Below, one piece after another: positions 1 to 5,367 of a DNA stretch of 5,780 nt. Made by a program: the position numbers and the translations under genes. The notes beneath the pieces were generated by a model. It did no database searches. It saw only the letters and a list, made by a program, of their open reading frames with translations, and was not told the origin of the DNA. Positions within the stretch are counted from its first letter, which is position 1. Every line of letters starts with the position of its first letter. This DNA comes from Clostridia bacterium (lineage in GTDB: Bacteria; Bacillota_A; Clostridia; Oscillospirales; CAG-272), in contig JAFQLG010000065.1 of NCBI GenBank assembly GCA_017414605.1, positions 1 through 5,780 of the forward strand, read 5' to 3'.

Positions 1-3
1 TAC

Positions 4-78
4 GGCCCATTGGTCAAGCGGTTAAGACGCTAGCCTCTCACGCTGGAAACTCGGGTTCGATTCCCGGATGGGTCACCA
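4..78 (+). tRNA. tRNA-Glu (anticodon CTC, reads GAG)
   Basis: This is a complete cloverleaf. The acceptor stem GGCCCAT (4-10) pairs with ATGGGTC (68-74) with one G.U pair. The discriminator base is A75 and the CCA end is encoded at 76-78. The anticodon stem CTAGC (30-34) pairs with GCTGG (42-46), and the 7-nt loop CTCTCAC (35-41) places anticodon CTC at 37-39. The T-arm is TCGGG/CCCGG around TTCGATT, and the D-loop carries the conserved GG at 20-21. GGCCCAT...ATGGGTCACCA is typical of bacterial tRNA-Glu. Only three bases precede it, so its promoter, and any tRNA gene before it, lies outside the window. Confidence 0.97.
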
Positions 79-118
79 AAAACAAAAAGGAGCAACAAAG
101 TTGCTCCTTTTTGTTTTT
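78..118 (+). terminator. Rho-independent terminator of the tRNA-Glu gene, likely bidirectional
   Basis: Positions 78-96 and 100-118 form a perfect 19-bp inverted repeat around a 3-nt AAA loop. The GC-rich core is GGAGCAAC/GTTGCTCC, followed by a T-rich tail (TTTTTGTTTTT), and an A-rich arm on the other side gives the same tail on the minus strand. It begins at the last base of the tRNA CCA, so transcription would stop directly after the tRNA. On the minus strand it would end any transcript crossing the downstream repeat units. Confidence 0.9.
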
Positions 119-239
119 GCCGATTCTTTATGAATCGGAACCCGTTCCCACCGCTTGCGGTGGGATTCGACGTGCGCTAAAAGAACATCAGTAAAGATAG
201 GTATCCGCGCACGTGAGGGTTCAGATTCTCGGATCATCC
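93..239. repeat. 147-bp tandem repeat, unit 1 (three-way-junction structure)
   Basis: This is the first of two head-to-tail copies. The first 52 bases (93-144) are identical to 240-291. The unit folds on itself. Outer stem P1 pairs GAATCGGAACCC (132-143) with GGGTTCAGATTC (217-228), 11 pairs plus one G.A mismatch. P2 is the perfect hairpin 146-165. P3 pairs ACGTGCGC (170-177) with GCGCACGT (207-214) and closes a 29-nt loop. The linkers are GT, TTCG and GA. A competing 7-bp hairpin (120-126 with 132-138) uses part of the same P1 strand. The end of the unit (217-234) resembles the T-arm of the upstream tRNA. There is no credible coding. I do not know a named family for it, and its active strand cannot be decided here. 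Confidence 0.85.
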
Positions 240-386
240 CAACAAAGTTGCTCCTTTTTGTTTTTGCCGATTCTTTATGAATCGGAACCCGCTCGCACGA
301 AGTGCGATTCGATTTGCGCCTCATAACCCTTTGATTACAATTGAATTTTGCGCAAATGAGGGTTCAGATTCCGGATGGGACACGCT
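240..386. repeat. 147-bp tandem repeat, unit 2 (same fold, changed stems)
   Basis: This second copy has the same architecture. P1 pairs 279-290 with 360-371 and is identical to unit 1. P2 is 293-298 with 302-307 (TCGCAC/GTGCGA). P3 is ATTTGCGC (312-319) with GCGCAAAT (350-357), around an unrelated 30-nt loop. The linkers are GC, TTCG and GA. Relative to unit 1, one P2 pair and two P3 pairs have changed on both sides so that pairing is kept. The copy starts inside what was the terminator loop in unit 1, so it lacks the rising arm (79-92) and cannot form that terminator. Its end (360-383) matches the tRNA 3' end closely. The right boundary is approximate, between about 383 and 389. Confidence 0.83.
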
Positions 387-389
387 CAC

Positions 390-440
390 AATCCCTCAGT
401 CTCGCATTCGCTCAACAGCTCCCTTTACACAAGGGAGCCT
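390..440. repeat. REP-like intergenic palindrome of a type seen in Clostridia
   Basis: The element begins AATCCCTCAG and ends in a perfect 8-bp hairpin, GCTCCCTT (418-425) with AAGGGAGC (431-438), around TACAC. I recall the pattern CCCTCAGTC-hairpin-GACAGCTCCCTT-AAGGGAGCC as a frequent intergenic repeat in gut Clostridia; that is memory, not a search. The central part (399-416), which in that pattern forms a second hairpin, pairs poorly here, so this copy looks degenerate. It follows repeat unit 2 within a few bases and encodes nothing. Confidence 0.7.
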
Positions 441-466
441 TCGATTTGCGCCCCGCTCTTGCAAAT
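440..466. repeat. Remnant of the tandem unit (linker plus degenerate P3-like hairpin)
   Basis: The 13 bases TTCGATTTGCGCC at 440-452 repeat 308-320 exactly, which is the TTCG linker plus the P3 left arm of unit 2. A matching right arm, GCAAAT (461-466), pairs with ATTTGC (444-449) across 11 bases. This looks like a shortened third P3 hairpin left after the REP-like palindrome. It overlaps the -35 box of the next gene. Confidence 0.6.
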
Positions 467-487
467 CTCCCAAACCTATGCTATAAT
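459..487 (+). promoter_or_regulatory. Sigma-A promoter of the HAD hydrolase gene
   Basis: The -35 box is TTGCAA (459-464). A 17-bp spacer leads to a perfect -10 box TATAAT (482-487), with an extended -10 TG at 479-480. The predicted transcript start, near 494, leaves a leader of about 23 bases containing the ribosome site GGAG (507-510). Confidence 0.85.
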
Positions 488-516
488 TACAACAAATCAA
501 CCAATCGGAGAATAAT

Positions 517-1212
517 ATGAACTTTCTTTTCGACCTATACGGAACACTTATCGATATAAAGACCGACGAAAACGACCGCGCTCCCTGGGAGATCGCATGC
601 ACGTTTTTAGGGCTTGACAAGAGTGCTTGGCAGCAAGTACAACTTGAATGCGCTGCTCTTTGTCGCACTCGCATAACAAGCCCCGAGCATGAGATACAGC
701 TTCTCGACGTCTTTTGCGACCTGCTTAAAAATCACGGCAAGGACGCGGCAAATGCCGCAGAGCTGGCTTGGCAATTCAGACGCGCGTCAACGCAAAAGCT
801 AAGGCTTTTTGACGGTGCGCGCGAAATGCTCACGGCACTTCACAAGGCGGGCGCAGGTGTTTATCTTTTGTCAAACGCGCAGTCCTGCTTTACTATGCCC
901 GAGCTTGAACTGCTTGAGCTTTTGCCGCATTTTGACGGCATTGTCATTTCCTCTGACGCCGGTGTTAAAAAGCCTGCCAAAGCAATTTTCAACCTTGCTC
1001 TTTCCCGTTTTTCCCTTTCCGCAAACGACTGCATATACGTTGGAAATGATATGCGCGACGACGTTCTCGGAGCCACGGGTGCAGGGCTCAAAACGGTATA
1101 TATCCACACCGAGCAATCGGGCAGCTACGACATCGAAATACCCGATCCCACCTACGTAGCACGCGACCACAGACATCTCACCGAGCTTTTGCTTGACATA
1201 GCGACAAAATAA
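517..1212 (+). CDS. HAD-superfamily (subfamily IA) hydrolase
   Basis: The protein has 231 residues, a normal length for this family, and is probably cytoplasmic. All four HAD motifs are visible. Motif I is FDLYGTL, with nucleophile Asp6. Motif II is LLSNAQ, with Ser119. Motif III is the VKKP lysine at 151/152. Motif IV is YVGNDMRDDVLGA, with Asp178 and Asp182. A helical cap (about 16-95) sits between motifs I and II. The residue two after the nucleophile, usually the acid/base Asp of phosphatases, is Tyr8, as in haloacid dehalogenases and a clostridial group starting FDLYGTLVDI. The first Asp of motif IV is Asn177. The substrate cannot be told from sequence; a small phosphorylated metabolite or an organic acid is possible. 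The start is set by GGAG six bases upstream. The gene has its own promoter and a terminator directly after the stop, so it is monocistronic. Confidence 0.93.
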   Translation: MNFLFDLYGTLIDIKTDENDRAPWEIACTFLGLDKSAWQQVQLECAALCRTRITSPEHEIQLLDVFCDLLKNHGKDAANAAELAWQFRRASTQKLRLFDGAREMLTALHKAGAGVYLLSNAQSCFTMPELELLELLPHFDGIVISSDAGVKKPAKAIFNLALSRFSLSANDCIYVGNDMRDDVLGATGAGLKTVYIHTEQSGSYDIEIPDPTYVARDHRHLTELLLDIATK

Positions 1213-1255
1213 AAAAGCGACGGAATCTTCCACCTTGAAGACTCCGTCGTTTTTT
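1211..1255. terminator. Bidirectional terminator shared by the HAD gene and rnmV
   Basis: The stem pairs 1218-1224 (CGACGGA) with 1243-1249 and, after one A/C mismatch, 1226-1230 with 1237-1241; the loop is 1231-1236. Six T (1250-1255) follow on the plus strand, and six A (1211-1216) give the U-tract on the minus strand. It sits between two convergent stop codons that are only 44 bases apart. Confidence 0.93.
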
Positions 1256-1256
1256 G

Positions 1257-1844
1257 TTATTTTTCTTTATTTGTAAGCCTCAAAAACTCTTCACGGCCAA
1301 TAAGCACGTTGAGTGCCGCAAGGAGCGCATTGGCGGTCATTCCCTTGGGCAATCCAAGCCTTTCGGCAAGCGCATCGCGGCGCGCGGCACTGTCCTTGCC
1401 ACCCGAAAGTCCCGCCTCAAACATATCAAGCTTGGTTATCTCCTGACCTCTCGCCGCACACCCTCCGTCCGTTGAAAAGGGCTCAAGCAGGCGGCGCAGA
1501 ACGTCCGCGTCCGTGCCCTCAACACCAAGATAGCCCTCCTTTGAGGGTACCGCCTTGCGCCTTTCCTTGCCCGTGACTTGCGGAACGTAAAGCTGTATCA
1601 TTCTGTCCTTGGGTATTGTACCCGTTATGTGCGAACGAATGACCTTGCCCGCACCGTCAGAATCGGTCAACACGATTATTTGGCTCTTCTCTGCAAGACT
1701 GCGGATAAGCGCCAGGCGCTCATGGCTCTTGAATATTCCAAAGCCATCCGTTTGGATAACGGTTGCATCTGCAATAGAATCAATTTTTATCTTGTCGTAT
1801 TTACCCTCCACTATAATAGGGAGTGCGATCTTTAGCTTTTCCAT
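1257..1844 (-). CDS. rnmV: Ribonuclease M5 (5S rRNA maturation)
   Basis: RNase M5 cuts the 5S rRNA precursor on both sides in low-GC Gram-positives; this is known for the family. The 195-residue protein begins with a TOPRIM domain. IVEGKYDK (11-18) holds the catalytic Glu13, and LTDSDGAG (59-66) holds the metal-binding Asp61 and Asp63. The basic stretch after it (GKERRKAVPSKEGYLGVEG, 92-110) is characteristic of RNase M5. A C-terminal helical domain (about 125-195) probably recognises the RNA. Length is close to that of the Bacillus subtilis enzyme. A primase or topoisomerase is ruled out by the small size and the GVEG region. The ATG is supported by AAGGA at 1852-1856. The gene follows uppP by 10 bases and is probably co-transcribed; in many Firmicutes it sits instead beside ksgA or tatD, so this placement is less usual. 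Confidence 0.95.
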   Translation of the reverse strand: MEKLKIALPIIVEGKYDKIKIDSIADATVIQTDGFGIFKSHERLALIRSLAEKSQIIVLTDSDGAGKVIRSHITGTIPKDRMIQLYVPQVTGKERRKAVPSKEGYLGVEGTDADVLRRLLEPFSTDGGCAARGQEITKLDMFEAGLSGGKDSAARRDALAERLGLPKGMTANALLAALNVLIGREEFLRLTNKEK

Positions 1845-1851
1845 AGTTCAG

Positions 1852-1856
1852 TCCTT
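1852..1856 (-). promoter_or_regulatory. rnmV ribosome site overlapping the uppP stop codon
   Basis: On the minus strand AAGGA lies seven bases before the rnmV ATG, and its first two bases are also the last two of the uppP TAA stop (1855-1857). This arrangement fits translational coupling: ribosomes ending uppP would be placed on the rnmV start. Confidence 0.75.
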
Positions 1857-2751
1857 ATACCGCAAAAGCGAAAAACATAATGACAAGCGCGCCGAGAATT
1901 ATGCGGTACACGCCAAAGGGCGCAAAGCTGTGCTTTTTGACAAATTCCATCAAGAATTTGATGCACACCATGGAAACGGCAAATGCCACAACGCTTGCAA
2001 CCAAAAGCACTATCCAGGCAAGCGCGGGAACGTCCACGCCGCCCTCCGCAACGTAATCAAAAAATCCGTATCCCTTGAGAAGCGATGCTCCCACCATTGC
2101 GGGAATACCCATAAAGAATGAGAATTCCGCCGCCGCAGGTCGCGATATACCCAGCGTTCTTGCGCCAAGTATCGTTGAGCCCGAGCGCGAGGTTCCGGGG
2201 ATTATTGAAAGCGTTTGGAAACAGCCCACCGCAAGCGCCTGCGAATATGAAATATCGTCCACGCTGTCCACCTTTATAGGCTTGCTTGACTGCCACTTTT
2301 CAACCACTATGAACAAAACGCCATACACAATAAGAGTTATGGCAACGGTTATCCAATTGTATATCCAACCGTCAATGTCCTTTCCCGTTATCTTTTCAAG
2401 TATCTTGTCGCCAACTATGCCGATAAGTGCCGCGGGAACGCTTGCAATAACAACCTTTAACCAAAGTGTCCACGTGCTCTTTTTCTCTGCCGCACTCTTT
2501 GAGGGTGCAAAGGGATTGAGCTTGGAGAAAAACATTACCACAACGGCAAGTATCGCGCCAAGTTGAATTACCACCTCAAACATGCTCATATATTCCTCGG
2601 CAAAGACGGGACCCAGCTCGCCGCCCACGTTGAGCTTCAAGAATTCGTCCAGCAGAATAAGATGTCCCGTTGAACTGACGGGCAGCCACTCGGTTATTCC
2701 CTCGACTACGCCAAAGATTATAGCTTTGATAATTTCTATAAATTCTGTCAT
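1855..2751 (-). CDS. uppP: Undecaprenyl-diphosphatase (BacA/UppP family)
   Basis: The enzyme recycles the lipid carrier of peptidoglycan and other wall polymers by converting undecaprenyl diphosphate to the monophosphate at the membrane; overproduction gives bacitracin resistance in other bacteria. The 298-residue protein is hydrophobic throughout, with about eight membrane segments. The first family motif, EGITEWLPVSSTGH (17-30), includes Glu17, Glu21, Ser27 and His30. The second motif, PGTSRSGST (185-193), supplies Arg189, matching the catalytic Arg of the Escherichia coli enzyme. It is slightly longer than the usual 265-290; the extra length seems to lie in polar loops around 76-95 and 151-169. 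The ATG is preceded by AAGGAG (2757-2762) at five bases. It lies between the U32 gene and rnmV in one leftward set. Confidence 0.97.
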   Translation of the reverse strand: MTEFIEIIKAIIFGVVEGITEWLPVSSTGHLILLDEFLKLNVGGELGPVFAEEYMSMFEVVIQLGAILAVVVMFFSKLNPFAPSKSAAEKKSTWTLWLKVVIASVPAALIGIVGDKILEKITGKDIDGWIYNWITVAITLIVYGVLFIVVEKWQSSKPIKVDSVDDISYSQALAVGCFQTLSIIPGTSRSGSTILGARTLGISRPAAAEFSFFMGIPAMVGASLLKGYGFFDYVAEGGVDVPALAWIVLLVASVVAFAVSMVCIKFLMEFVKKHSFAPFGVYRIILGALVIMFFAFAV

Positions 2752-2822
2752 AAGTTCTCCTTAAAAATCAGTTAAATTCGAGAAACAAGCAACGCCGTAT
2801 TGCGACGTTTATTGGGCGAACG
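2752..2822 (-). other. Gap between the U32 gene and uppP without clear promoter or terminator
   Basis: This 71-base gap holds the uppP ribosome site at its left end. I see only a weak 4-bp hairpin (around 2793-2807) without a U-tract, and no -35/-10 pair with proper spacing on the minus strand. Read-through from the U32 gene into uppP and rnmV is therefore the simplest reading. Confidence 0.5.
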
Positions 2823-4106
2823 TCATTCTGCGCCTCTCATTATATCGCCCTCTTTTACCTCGAAAGGAACTCTGCACCAAAAGATCATTGAAGGATGCGG
2901 CGCCGATTCCGCCGCCTCTCCGTTTGCAAGATATATTTCGCTCATCTCAAAAGCCACGCCTATCCTGGAGGGAGAGATCATCTCGGCATGGTCACCTATC
3001 TTGACCTTGTTTCTTTGAACAAAGCGATATAGCCTGCCATTTTCGGTTTCAAGTGCAACTCCTGCAGCCGCAATAGCTTGCGCCTCGTCATCATTATATT
3101 CGGTAGCCGTTGCAAAATACGCCTTGTCGCGAATATATCCCGTTTGCGTGCCGAGTTGCGCGTTTTCTATGGGCTTATCGAGATAATAGCCCGTGCAATA
3201 CTCTCTGTGCGAAACGCATTCAAGCTCGCGCAGCCACATGGGGTCATACTCATATCCCTCGGGGTCGGCAAGATAAGCGTCAATCGCCATTCTGTACACG
3301 TTGGTTACAACCGCCGTGTAATATGCGCTCTTCATTCTTCCCTCTATCTTAAAGGAGTTTATTCCGCTGCGGATAAGCTGGGGCACGTGCTCTATCGTGC
3401 ACATATCCTTTGAGGACATAATAAATGTGCCAAGCTCGGTCTGCTCTATCGGAATAGGCAGATCGGGGCGCTTTTCCTCATAGATTATGTAGTTCCAGCG
3501 GCAAGGCTGCGCGCATCTGCCGCGGTTGGCATCCCTGCCCGTCATCATATTGGAGAGCATGCATCTTCCGCTGTATGACACGCACATAGCGCCGTGTATA
3601 AACGCCTCAAGTTCAACGTCGTCAGGCAGCCTTTCGCGTATCGCCTTGATCTCGGTAAAGGAAAGCTCGCGCGCCAACACAAGCCTTTTTGCGCCGAGCG
3701 CCGCGTAAGCCAGAGCCGCCTCGGGCGAAACTATGCTCGCCTGCGTTGAAACGTGTATTTCCGCTCCCGGAATTATCTCGCGCACCGTTGCCATAACGCC
3801 AAGATCCGCGATGATAAAAGCATCTATTCCAGCTTCCCTTATGTCTGAAAGGAATCGGCGAAGCTCCTCGTATTCGTCGCCGTGCGGCATGGTATTTAAC
3901 GTCAAATAAAGCTTTTTGCCGCGCTCATGGGTGTATTTTGCCGCCTCGTAAAGCTCCTCAACCGTAAAATTGTCCGCCGCGGAGCGCATTCCAAAGCTCT
4001 GCCCTGCGAGATATACGGCATCGGCGCCATAAAGCAATGCCGCTTTGAGCTTTTCAAAGTTGCCCGCAGGCGATAACAGTTCAGGTCTTTTTATCATTTC
4101 TTTCAT
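2823..4106 (-). CDS. Peptidase U32 family protein, TrhP-like (tRNA uridine hydroxylation)
   Basis: The 427-residue protein starts KRPELLSPAGNFEKLKAA, as U32 proteins do. The family signature EAFIHGAMCVSYSGRCMLS spans 167-185, and Cys175, Cys182, Cys198 and Cys202 form the set expected to hold an iron-sulfur cluster. IEGRMKSAYY (254-263) and a C-terminal beta-barrel-like domain (about 325-427) follow. The pattern is close to Bacillus YrrO and E. coli YegQ, now called TrhP, which use prephenate to make 5-hydroxyuridine at tRNA wobble position 34; transfer of that role here is inference. No signal peptide is seen, so secreted collagenase is unlikely. Start choice: an ATG at 4130 lies about 9 bases from the predicted transcript start and lacks a ribosome site, whereas the ATG at 4106 has GGACGG five bases upstream. 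An ATG at 4097 is also possible. First gene of the leftward set with uppP and rnmV. Confidence 0.9.
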   Translation of the reverse strand: MKEMIKRPELLSPAGNFEKLKAALLYGADAVYLAGQSFGMRSAADNFTVEELYEAAKYTHERGKKLYLTLNTMPHGDEYEELRRFLSDIREAGIDAFIIADLGVMATVREIIPGAEIHVSTQASIVSPEAALAYAALGAKRLVLARELSFTEIKAIRERLPDDVELEAFIHGAMCVSYSGRCMLSNMMTGRDANRGRCAQPCRWNYIIYEEKRPDLPIPIEQTELGTFIMSSKDMCTIEHVPQLIRSGINSFKIEGRMKSAYYTAVVTNVYRMAIDAYLADPEGYEYDPMWLRELECVSHREYCTGYYLDKPIENAQLGTQTGYIRDKAYFATATEYNDDEAQAIAAAGVALETENGRLYRFVQRNKVKIGDHAEMISPSRIGVAFEMSEIYLANGEAAESAPHPSMIFWCRVPFEVKEGDIMRGAE

Positions 4107-4111
4107 ATCAA

Positions 4112-4117
4112 CCGTCC
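4112..4117 (-). promoter_or_regulatory. Ribosome site that decides the U32 start
   Basis: GGACGG on the minus strand lies five bases before the ATG at 4106. It is an imperfect AGGAGG but is the best site among three candidate starts (4130, 4106, 4097). Confidence 0.55.
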
Positions 4118-4145
4118 AAAAAATTAACATATTTCTTCATTTTAT

Positions 4146-4174
4146 ATTCTACCACAAAGGAGCGCCAATGTCAA
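4146..4174 (-). promoter_or_regulatory. Sigma-A promoter of the U32-uppP-rnmV set
   Basis: On the minus strand a perfect -35 box TTGACA (4169-4174) is followed by a 17-bp spacer and -10 box TAGAAT (4146-4151). The predicted transcript start is near 4139, leaving a leader of about 33 bases before the preferred start at 4106. It is divergent from the oxidoreductase promoter; the two -35 boxes are 64 bases apart across AT-rich DNA. Confidence 0.85.
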
Positions 4175-4238
4175 CTGACGGAAAAGCAAATAACGCCGCA
4201 AAATATATAAAACAAAAAATATAAATACTGCATATCTA

Positions 4239-4267
4239 TTGTCAATCTCTCGAAATTGTGATAAAAT
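4239..4267 (+). promoter_or_regulatory. Sigma-A promoter of the Gfo/Idh/MocA gene
   Basis: The -35 box TTGTCA (4239-4244), a 17-bp spacer and the -10 box TAAAAT (4262-4267) predict a transcript start near 4274 and a leader of about 37 bases. Confidence 0.8.
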
Positions 4268-4281
4268 ATAGACAATACAAG

Positions 4282-4296
4282 GCAAAAACGTTTGCA
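4282..4296 (+). promoter_or_regulatory. Possible cre/LacI-family operator
   Basis: GCAAA (4282-4286) and TTTGC (4291-4295) form an inverted repeat around AACG. Aligned to the CcpA site TGWAARCGYTWNCW with the central CG at 4289-4290, it matches 12 of 14 positions; only the first two differ. It lies between the predicted transcript start and the ribosome site, where a bound repressor would block elongation. A sugar-linked regulator would suit the downstream gene. No regulator gene is in the window. Confidence 0.45.
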
Positions 4297-4310
4297 GATC
4301 GGAGAAAACT

Positions 4311-5321
4311 ATGAAAAAATTAAGAGTCGGCATTATCGGCTGCGGCCGCATTTCACCCATGCATCTTATCTCAGCCGACACACTTGAGCAAGCCGATTTG
4401 GTCGCTTGCTGTGACATAAAAAAAGACCGCTCGGAAGCGACAGCCCAAAAATATGGCATCAATGCTTACGTATCTTTTACGGACATGATCGAAAAGGAAT
4501 CGCTTGATGCGGTTCATCTTTGCCTGCCCCACTATCTACACACGAAAATAGCGCGCGAATGCTTCAAATACGGAGTTCACGTTCTCTCCGAAAAGCCTAT
4601 GGATATTGATCTCGAATCCGCCCAGGCGGCGATTGCCGAGGCACAGGCGCACGGCGTGCTTTACGGAGTTATATTCCAATGCCGATATAATCCTTCCGCA
4701 AGACTTGTAAAGAATGCCATTCAAGGCGGCAAGCTTGGCAGAGTGATCTCGGCGCGCTCAGTCCTTACCTGGAAGCGCGAGCGCGACTATTATTCGAGCA
4801 GCGATTGGAACGGCACCTGGGACAAGGAGGGCGGCGGAGTTATAATTAACCAGGCGATACACTCCCTCGACCTTGTCAATTGGATGATAGACAGCGATTT
4901 TGATAGCGTTTCCTGCACTATGAGCCAGCGAGAGGACAAGGGCATTTCGGTTGAGGACACCGCAGAAGGCCTTGTAACTTACAAAAACGGCGCCAAATAC
5001 GCTTTTTACGCTATGAACAATTACGGCTGTGACGAGCCTATCGAGATAAGACTGCACTGTGAAAACGGAAAAGCAATTCTGGACTATGACAACGCCGTTA
5101 TTCGATATAAAGACGGCTCGGTTGAAGAGTCGCATCCCGACAAACAGCCTATGCAGTATCCCGGCGGCAAGGTTTATTGGGGGGTACAGCACATTCGCCA
5201 GATAGAGCAATTCTATAATGCTTGCCTTGGGCTTGAGCCGCTTGAGATAGACGGAGAAGAAGCGCTGAGGACGCATCGCCTCGTTATGAAAATTTATGAG
5301 GCTGGCGGCTTGAAAAAGTAA
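4311..5321 (+). CDS. Gfo/Idh/MocA family NAD(P)-dependent oxidoreductase
   Basis: The 336-residue cytoplasmic enzyme has a normal length. An N-terminal Rossmann fold carries VGIIGCGRIS (6-15), the GxGxxx dinucleotide loop, and an acidic residue ending the second strand (Asp35). SEKPMDID (93-100) holds the conserved Lys95 of the EKP motif. The C-terminal substrate domain has GGGVIINQAIHSLDLVNWM (174-192), where His184 is the catalytic His and Asn180 sits where many relatives have Asp. Family members oxidise or reduce sugars, inositols and related polyols; the substrate cannot be named here. GGAG at 4301-4304, six bases upstream, supports the ATG. It has its own promoter, a possible cre site and a terminator, so it is probably monocistronic. 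No transporter or sugar kinase is beside it. Confidence 0.94.
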   Translation: MKKLRVGIIGCGRISPMHLISADTLEQADLVACCDIKKDRSEATAQKYGINAYVSFTDMIEKESLDAVHLCLPHYLHTKIARECFKYGVHVLSEKPMDIDLESAQAAIAEAQAHGVLYGVIFQCRYNPSARLVKNAIQGGKLGRVISARSVLTWKRERDYYSSSDWNGTWDKEGGGVIINQAIHSLDLVNWMIDSDFDSVSCTMSQREDKGISVEDTAEGLVTYKNGAKYAFYAMNNYGCDEPIEIRLHCENGKAILDYDNAVIRYKDGSVEESHPDKQPMQYPGGKVYWGVQHIRQIEQFYNACLGLEPLEIDGEEALRTHRLVMKIYEAGGLKK

Positions 5322-5330
5322 TACTTAAAA

Positions 5331-5367
5331 AAACGGAGCGCATGAGCGCTCCGTTTAATTGTTTTTT
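5331..5367. terminator. Bidirectional terminator between the oxidoreductase and membrane protein genes
   Basis: A perfect 11-bp stem pairs 5331-5341 (AAACGGAGCGC) with 5346-5356 around ATGA. On the minus strand the stem runs straight into seven T, giving a strong terminator for the membrane protein gene. On the plus strand the T-run (5362-5367) is separated from the stem by AATTG, so that side may be weaker. Confidence 0.9.

Noticed and set aside
73..324. 83-codon open frame on the minus strand with an internal repeated peptide
   Set aside because: The repeated peptide is only the translation of the 52-bp identical part of the tandem units. The frame runs into the tRNA and crosses the terminator hairpin, and the units differ by stem-preserving rather than codon-preserving changes.
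53..383. Attachment sites of an element integrated at the tRNA 3' end
   Set aside because: The T-arm-like copies are imperfect, only about 145 bp apart, and neither an integrase nor any other mobility gene lies between or near them.
93..386. CRISPR array
   Set aside because: There are only two copies spaced 147 bp apart, the repeated block is 52 bp, the intervening parts keep a shared fold, and no cas gene is present.
871..1233. 120-codon minus-strand frame over the HAD gene and terminator
   Set aside because: It opposes a gene with all four HAD motifs, and its start lies within the bidirectional terminator hairpin.
1811..1820. TATAAT-like string on the plus strand inside rnmV
   Set aside because: No suitable -35 box lies 16-18 bases before it, and no plus-strand gene follows.
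4107..4130. Longer U32 start at 4130 adding MLIFWTVD
   Set aside because: It would begin about 9 bases after the predicted transcript start, without a ribosome site, and the extra residues do not resemble the family N-terminus.
4758..5276. 172-codon minus-strand frame inside the oxidoreductase gene
   Set aside because: It is antisense to a well-supported gene with all family motifs; I see no family motif in its translation.
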